A stretch of DNA of 17,651 nucleotides from Bacillota bacterium (GTDB taxonomy: Bacteria; Bacillota; Clostridia; Lachnospirales; Lachnospiraceae), in assembly GCA_023437885.1 (NCBI GenBank), contig JAEZFH010000100.1:1-17651 (forward strand), read 5' to 3'. Every line of letters begins with the position of its first letter. Within the stretch, counting starts at the first letter, position 1. The position numbers and the translations under genes were made by a program. Of the stretch, positions 12,747 through 17,651 are shown piece after piece. The notes under the pieces were generated by a model, which worked only from the letters and a program-made list of their open reading frames with translations, made no database searches and was not told the origin of the DNA.

Positions 12747-14354
12747 ATGAAAAGAAAATTGTTATCCGTGCTGCTTGTAGTTGCGCTGCTGGTATCTGCG
12801 ATATCGGGCTGCAGCAAGCAGAATGGAAAAGAAAAGACCTCGGGGGATGGTAATGCTCCGACCAAGGAAGCGTCAACTGATGGCCAAACAGGGGGAGATT
12901 CGGAATTTTCCCAGGAACCGGTAACCTTAACCTATTGGGTACCCTTGAATGGCAGCGCATCAAAATTTATTTCCAGTTACAATGAGAATACCGCTTATCA
13001 GGAAGCCATGAAGCGTCTGGGAATTAATATTGAATTCATTCATCCCGCCGTAGGGCAGGAGGATGAGCAGTTCAATCTGATGCTCTTAGGCGATAAGCTC
13101 CCGGATATCATCGCTTACGGAAACAAATACATAGGAGGAGAGTTCCAGGGTATGCGTGATGGGGTGTTCCTGGATTTGACCGATCTGATTCCGGAATATG
13201 CGCCAGATTATAACAAGCTTTTGCAAGGCGATGAGGAATTCTACCGCGAGGCTACGGACAATGAAAGAAAAATTGCTGCGTTCTACGGCTATAAAATGTC
13301 CGGAGATCCTCCCTTCACCAGATGGATCTTAAACGATGGGGTTCTTAACAAGCTGAATGTGGAAATACCCCAAACCATTGATGATTTTGAAGTGATGTTT
13401 GATAAGATGTTGGCAGAGGGGATAACCCCTTATGCACTTGCTGCGAAGGGCTATGAAGAGCAGCTGATGGGCCTGTGGGATATTGTGAAGGACTTCTATA
13501 TTCAGGACGGACAGATTAAATTCGGACAGATGCAGGAGGGCTTTAAGAGTTATCTTACTCTTTTAAACGAATGGTATTCCAAGGGATATATATCCAAGGA
13601 TTTCACAAGTCTTGATGTGAATACGACAAATACTCTGTTTGATTCCGGTGCAATCGGAACCTTTACCGGACCTATCGTGGCAAACTATAACCGCGGTGAG
13701 GCCCTAGGCATTAAAGTGGTGCCGGCACCGTATCCCCGCCTGCAGCCAGGTCAGAAGCTGCATTATCAAAGCGCGAATCTTTGGCCCAAGATGACTCAGA
13801 ATGAGTGTACCGTAGTAATAAGCAAGGACTGTTCTAATGTAGAGGCAGCCATGAAATTCTTGAACTACGGATATACCCAGGAAGGAGCCGATCTCCTTAA
13901 CTGGGGTGTGGAAGGACTAAACTGGGAGCAAAACGGCGATCAGAAGATTTATAATGACTTGATGCTGAATAATGAGAAGTTTGGAACAGAGGAAGCGAGC
14001 TATATCTACAAGATGCACTTTTCTCCGAAATTGAATTATCCCGATACCATATGCCATGCAAATCTCTTGAAGAGTGAAGGTGCACTGAATGTAAGACTTC
14101 AATGGAAGGATGATCCGGATATGGACAGTACCCTGCAGCTCCCTCCCTTCCAGCTGGATGCGGATCAACAGCAGAGGCTCGGTGAAATTATGACACAGGT
14201 AAACACCTACTGTGATGAAATGGTGCTTAAGTTCATCACCGGGGCAGAAAGCCTTGATAATTTTGATAAATATGTAGCTGCAATTAAGTCTTTGGGAATA
14301 GAAGAGGCACTGCAGCTGAAGCAGGAAGGCTATGACAACTACATGAAGAAATAG
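12747..14354 (+). CDS. Sugar-binding lipoprotein of the second ABC importer, LplA-like
   Basis: Extracellular solute-binding protein of 535 residues, anchored by lipid to the outer membrane face. The N-terminus is a typical lipoprotein signal: Met-Lys-Arg-Lys, a hydrophobic core to about residue 18, and a lipobox Ala-Ile-Ser-Gly-Cys with Cys22 as the modified residue. A flexible Gly/Ser/Thr/Glu-rich linker to about residue 55 follows. The mature part begins with Pro-Val-Thr-Leu-Thr-Tyr-Trp-Val-Pro-Leu and includes Glu-Gln-Phe-Asn-Leu-Met-Leu-Leu-Gly-Asp-Lys-Leu-Pro-Asp-Ile-Ile, a hallmark of the large LplA-like binding proteins. Length fits the 500-560 residue subgroup. The ribosome binding site AAGGAGGT (12733-12740) is near perfect, suggesting high expression. 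It comes after the permeases, unlike the left operon where the binding protein comes first. The ligand is not identifiable. Confidence 0.92.
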   Translation: MKRKLLSVLLVVALLVSAISGCSKQNGKEKTSGDGNAPTKEASTDGQTGGDSEFSQEPVTLTYWVPLNGSASKFISSYNENTAYQEAMKRLGINIEFIHPAVGQEDEQFNLMLLGDKLPDIIAYGNKYIGGEFQGMRDGVFLDLTDLIPEYAPDYNKLLQGDEEFYREATDNERKIAAFYGYKMSGDPPFTRWILNDGVLNKLNVEIPQTIDDFEVMFDKMLAEGITPYALAAKGYEEQLMGLWDIVKDFYIQDGQIKFGQMQEGFKSYLTLLNEWYSKGYISKDFTSLDVNTTNTLFDSGAIGTFTGPIVANYNRGEALGIKVVPAPYPRLQPGQKLHYQSANLWPKMTQNECTVVISKDCSNVEAAMKFLNYGYTQEGADLLNWGVEGLNWEQNGDQKIYNDLMLNNEKFGTEEASYIYKMHFSPKLNYPDTICHANLLKSEGALNVRLQWKDDPDMDSTLQLPPFQLDADQQQRLGEIMTQVNTYCDEMVLKFITGAESLDNFDKYVAAIKSLGIEEALQLKQEGYDNYMKK

Positions 14355-14378
14355 GACTTAGATATAGCGTGGATTTAT

Positions 14379-14417
14379 TCTGAAAGGAGATGCCGGTTGC
14401 TGGCATCTCCTTTCAGA
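14379..14417. terminator. Hairpin between convergent operons, possible two-way terminator
   Basis: CTGAAAGGAGATGCC (14380-14394) is perfectly complementary to GGCATCTCCTTTCAG (14402-14416), with one more A-T pair outside and a 7-nt loop. It is the only strong stem between the convergent binding-protein gene and the response-regulator gene. Neither side has a long T run (ATCTCTTCTTG on the + side), so efficiency is uncertain. Confidence 0.65.
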
Positions 14418-14452
14418 TCTCTTCTTGTATCTCCCAATGCGATGCTTTTGCC

Positions 14453-16024
14453 TCAATCATCTCTCCTGGTATACTCCTGGGTGGGGGTCCGCCCTGTTTT
14501 TTCCTTGTATACCCTGAGAAAATAATTATAGCTGTGAAAGCCGATCTGTTCGGAAATCTCCTTCAGCCCCAGCTTTGTTTCCCTTATCATCTTTTTAGCC
14601 AGATCGATGCGGAAGGAGGTGAGATAATCCACGAAGGAAGTGTCCATCTCTTTTTTAAAAAGTCTTGACAGGTGGGCGCTGGATACATGGATCTGCTCTG
14701 CAACTGTAACCAGTGAAATATCGCTGGAGTAATTTTCTTTTATGTACAAGATTGCTCTTTGTATATGGAGCGAATAGGAAGAGGTGTCATGATACAGCGC
14801 ATTTGTGATCATGTTCTTATAGTAATTCCAAAGAAGCTGATAGGAGCTCATGCTTTTTTGATTCATCTGCTGTCGGAATTGCTCGAACAGTGCTTTGTCC
14901 GAATAAAGTGTTAAGTCAAGCTTCAACTGCTGCTGGAATTTCTGCCCGATCTGGAGCAGCTGAAGTATGATCTGCTGGGGAAGGCGGGAGCCGGTACCGG
15001 CATCGGCATAGCGCTGATAAATTTGCTTCAGCAGCAGCTCGGTCTGGGTGATATTAAGTGAGGTAAGAGCCTCCATCAGATTCTTCTCTTCCATAATATC
15101 AATGGAGTTGGCATGGGGAATATCTTCCTTCTTTTTGTCAAAGGTCTGGTGATTTAGCAAGGCTACGGTTCTGCGGCAGCTCTCATTAAGGAGGCTGATA
15201 TCCATGATGATATCGCTGGTCTGATACAAGGCGGTGATATTAAGGAGTTTATGCATATTGGACAGGAGCATCCGCATGTTGGCGTTGGTATCCTCCTGTA
15301 TTTTCAGGCTGCTGATCTCGTTCTCATAATGGAACAGAATCGCGAACTGCCCGTGTTCAAGATGGGTAATAATGCCGTTATCAAGGGATACAAAGATGCT
15401 GGTAGCAAGGTTGAGAACAGCCTCCACCAGCTTCTCCCGGCTCATGGAGGGATTCAGGTGTGTAAGGATAATAAAATTGGTGATTTGCATGACTACCAGC
15501 ACATGATGGGCTGAGGAATAATCCTTCTGTGTCATCATATGCTCATGCTCCCTGGGGTTGGTGACTCCGTGCTGCACCAGCTCCTTCAAATACTGCTGCT
15601 TGGCAACTCCGGCAAAATAATAGATATGGGAAGTACGAAGCCCTTCCTTCTCCCGGATTTCCCGAAGTTCGTTCAGCTTTTGCAGCAGCAATGAAGCATC
15701 CAGCTGATGCTTGAGAAGATAGTCCACGGCGCCGTAGCGCATGGAATCGCGGACAAATTCAAAATTATCATAATTGCTTAAGATCAGAATGGAGATGTTC
15801 AGATTTTTGCTTTGGAGGGCTTTGGCTACCTCCACGCCGCTTTTATCAGGCATATCAACGTCCAGAATCAGGATATCGGGCCGCAGCTCTTCCACCTGGG
15901 ACAGGGTATCCGCTCCGTTTTGCGCCTGTCCGATGATGGTATATCCGCAGCTGTTCCAGTCAATCATATTTCTAAGTCGGTTTAAGGTTAATATGTCATC
16001 GTCAGCTAAAAAAACCAGGGTCAT
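14453..16024 (-). CDS. YesN-like response regulator with AraC-type DNA-binding domain
   Basis: Two-component response regulator of 523 residues. The N-terminal receiver domain (about 1-120) has the acidic pocket Asp8-Asp9-Asp10, phospho-acceptor Asp55 (Leu-Ile-Leu-Asp-Val-Asp-Met-Pro), Ser83 and Lys105. A long middle region of low conservation follows. The C-terminal AraC double helix-turn-helix occupies about the last 105 residues (Val-Thr-Val-Ala-Glu-Gln-Ile-His-Val-Ser-Ser-Ala-His-Leu-Ser-Arg-Leu-Phe-Lys, then Ile-Gly-Phe-His-Ser-Tyr-Asn-Tyr-Phe). The start ATG (16024-16022) overlaps the kinase stop as ATGA, with an AGGAG site upstream inside the kinase gene, so the pair is translationally coupled. 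YesM/YesN pairs typically sense extracellular sugars and activate neighbouring CUT1 transporter operons (family knowledge). The convergent transporter at 10839-14354 is the obvious candidate target (inference). Confidence 0.92.
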   Translation of the reverse strand: MTLVFLADDDILTLNRLRNMIDWNSCGYTIIGQAQNGADTLSQVEELRPDILILDVDMPDKSGVEVAKALQSKNLNISILILSNYDNFEFVRDSMRYGAVDYLLKHQLDASLLLQKLNELREIREKEGLRTSHIYYFAGVAKQQYLKELVQHGVTNPREHEHMMTQKDYSSAHHVLVVMQITNFIILTHLNPSMSREKLVEAVLNLATSIFVSLDNGIITHLEHGQFAILFHYENEISSLKIQEDTNANMRMLLSNMHKLLNITALYQTSDIIMDISLLNESCRRTVALLNHQTFDKKKEDIPHANSIDIMEEKNLMEALTSLNITQTELLLKQIYQRYADAGTGSRLPQQIILQLLQIGQKFQQQLKLDLTLYSDKALFEQFRQQMNQKSMSSYQLLWNYYKNMITNALYHDTSSYSLHIQRAILYIKENYSSDISLVTVAEQIHVSSAHLSRLFKKEMDTSFVDYLTSFRIDLAKKMIRETKLGLKEISEQIGFHSYNYFLRVYKEKTGRTPTQEYTRRDD

Positions 16025-17651
16025 AATATTAGCTCCTTCTCCAATGCCGGGAATTCTATATGCACAGTGGTGCCGATTTCGGGGTAACTGATGATGTCGA
16101 AGACGGAGGCTTCGCCATACTGTAATTGTAGGCGCTGCATCGTGTTATGGATACCGATGCTGGTAAAATTATTCTTGGATTTTTTCTGGCCGCTCAATAT
16201 CTGTGCTACGACCTCTTCCTCCATACCGCTGCCGTTGTCGATAATATCAATCAGGATGCGGGAATTCTGCTTCGCTATGCGGATAGTCAGAAAGGCGTCC
16301 GCGGTTAATGTCTGGAAGCCGTGAACAATGGCATTTTCAATAATTGGCTGCAGCAAAAGCTTTAATATGAGGCAGTTGCTTGCACTGGGATCCATCTGGT
16401 ACTCGGTGTGGATATTGCAGAGCAGGTTATATTTTTTGATGGAGATATATGCATTGCAATACTCAATTTCTGATTCAATGGTGATGTATTCTCCTTTGCT
16501 GTTTGAAATCAGATGGAGCAGCCCGGCAAAGGAGGAGGATACCTCATATATATTGGTCACATTCTGAAGCTGTGCCAGATAGGTGATCGTATTCAGGGTG
16601 TTGTAGATCATGTGGGGGTTTACCTGGGCCTGCAAAGCCCGGAATTCCAGCTTGCGCTTGTTGCGCTCGCTTTCCTTGATCTGTTCCAGAAGTAGAGTGA
16701 TACGCTGGGACATGGCAAGGAAGCCGCCTGCCAGCTGACCCACCTCGTCTTTGGATCGAACCTCAACGGATATGGTATCCCCCACCTTATTACCGAAGTT
16801 TGACACCTCCGCATTCAGTCTGCGGATATCCCTGGAAAGAAGCGTGGTCAGCAGAATGATCCCCGCCGCCGTCCCCGCAATGATTACGGAAAAGGTAAGG
16901 ATGAAGTCCCGGAGGACTCGGGAGGATTCCGAAAAGACGGAAGCACTGTTGACCAGTGCTACTACGGTCAGCTCCTTTGTTGGAACTGTCTCCTGTATCA
17001 GAAGGTATTCCCTGCTGTTAATTATAACATTGGAGGCTTGCCGGGTGAGAGCCTCCTGGAGCTGCGGAGGTACCTCTACGGTATCTACCGAGGCATCGGT
17101 ACTGTATAGAATTTTGTTATTATTCTGTATGACATACAGGTAGGTATCATCCTCCTCGAAGAGGCTGAGGATATTCTTCATATAGGCGAAGGTGACATCC
17201 ACCATAACGATTCCCAAAAACCGCCCGTTATTGCCTACCACCCTGGCATAGGTAATGACAGAATTGTTATCGTAGCCGTCAAGGCTCCGGTTGACCAGGA
17301 CGGCATTATTTTCTTCAATATAATTGATCAGAGGAGAGGCCATGGTAAGACCGTTATTATAGGTGATACCGCTTTGATAGAGGTTGTTATTGGTACCGAG
17401 GATGGTGATCTGATAATTAAAATCATAGTTTGATGCCAGGGACTGCAGGAGGTTTTGCAGGGATTTATATTCTTTGAACCATTCATAGCTTAAGGGAGAG
17501 GCGTCCCCCTTAAGGATCTCGGTCATGTTATAATTGATGATCAGGGAGGAGATGATGCCATTCATATCCTGAAGCATTTTATCTAGCTGGTTGGTGGCAA
17601 CGTGGATTTTAGAATTAACATATTCCCGCTCCTTGTTGGTGAGTATGGACT
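16021..17651 (-). CDS. YesM-like sensor histidine kinase, N-terminus outside window
   Basis: Membrane sensor kinase partner of the response regulator. The frame stays open beyond the first internal Met (17577) to the window edge, so at least the first membrane span and true start are missing; about 542 residues are present. The order is an extracellular sensor region to about residue 247 of the visible part, a membrane span near 248-270, and a HAMP-like linker (Lys-Asp-Glu-Val-Gly-Gln-Leu). The His_kinase domain (PF06580 type) carries the phospho-acceptor His346 in Gln-Ala-Gln-Val-Asn-Pro-His-Met-Ile-Tyr-Asn. The ATP-binding domain has Pro-Ile-Ile-Glu-Asn-Ala, Asp-Asn-Gly-Ser-Gly-Met and Gly-Ile-His-Asn. 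Most relatives have His-Phe-Leu-Tyr-Asn at the H box, so His-Met-Ile-Tyr-Asn is a mild variant. The stop overlaps the regulator start (ATGA). It probably senses a sugar or its bound complex outside the cell. Confidence 0.92.
   Translation of the reverse strand, partial: SILTNKEREYVNSKIHVATNQLDKMLQDMNGIISSLIINYNMTEILKGDASPLSYEWFKEYKSLQNLLQSLASNYDFNYQITILGTNNNLYQSGITYNNGLTMASPLINYIEENNAVLVNRSLDGYDNNSVITYARVVGNNGRFLGIVMVDVTFAYMKNILSLFEEDDTYLYVIQNNNKILYSTDASVDTVEVPPQLQEALTRQASNVIINSREYLLIQETVPTKELTVVALVNSASVFSESSRVLRDFILTFSVIIAGTAAGIILLTTLLSRDIRRLNAEVSNFGNKVGDTISVEVRSKDEVGQLAGGFLAMSQRITLLLEQIKESERNKRKLEFRALQAQVNPHMIYNTLNTITYLAQLQNVTNIYEVSSSFAGLLHLISNSKGEYITIESEIEYCNAYISIKKYNLLCNIHTEYQMDPSASNCLILKLLLQPIIENAIVHGFQTLTADAFLTIRIAKQNSRILIDIIDNGSGMEEEVVAQILSGQKKSKNNFTSIGIHNTMQRLQLQYGEASVFDIISYPEIGTTVHIEFPALEKELIL

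Overview
The window looks like a stretch of a Bacillota (Firmicutes) chromosome, most likely a gut or soil Lachnospiraceae-type clostridium. This is an inference from the gene families (LplB/LplC-type sugar permeases, YesM/YesN two-component pair, a membrane-bound AraC regulator, Cys-type sulfatases), the strong AGGAGG-like ribosome binding sites and the clostridial style of the proteins. No rRNA, tRNA, CRISPR array, transposase or phage gene was seen.

Layout. Left block (1-7817, all + strand): the 3' end of a sugar-binding lipoprotein gene, a hairpin terminator/attenuator, two ABC permease genes, and then three sulfatase genes. The second and third sulfatases are tandem paralogues. The upstream copy (4911-6331) is broken by a single-base frameshift near 5159-5186, while the downstream copy (6399-7817) is intact. 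Middle (about 7818-10838): a hairpin, a dyad-rich promoter region, a membrane-anchored AraC-family regulator (8027-10300) with a clear terminator, and then 538 bases without a gene. That gap holds a highly structured element of about 200 nt whose right edge shares a 16-base string with the gap before the first sulfatase. Right block (10839-14354, + strand): a second complete LplB-LplC-type permease pair followed by its binding lipoprotein. It converges on a - strand YesN-YesM two-component operon (14453-17651); the kinase gene runs off the window edge.

How it works together (inference). Two CUT1-type importers lacking their own ATPase (a shared MsmX-type ATPase is usual in this family) would bring oligosaccharides into the cell. 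The three sulfatases have no signal peptide and should act in the cytoplasm, so the left operon reads as import of a sulfated glycan or sulfated oligosaccharide followed by intracellular desulfation. The sulfatases carry the C-x-P-x-R motif that needs conversion of Cys to formylglycine, but no maturase (anSME) gene is in the window. Two sensor systems, the transmembrane AraC protein and the YesM/YesN pair, flank the second transporter and probably report the presence of the glycan outside the cell. No glycoside hydrolase or polysaccharide lyase is present here, so the substrate cannot be named from this sequence.
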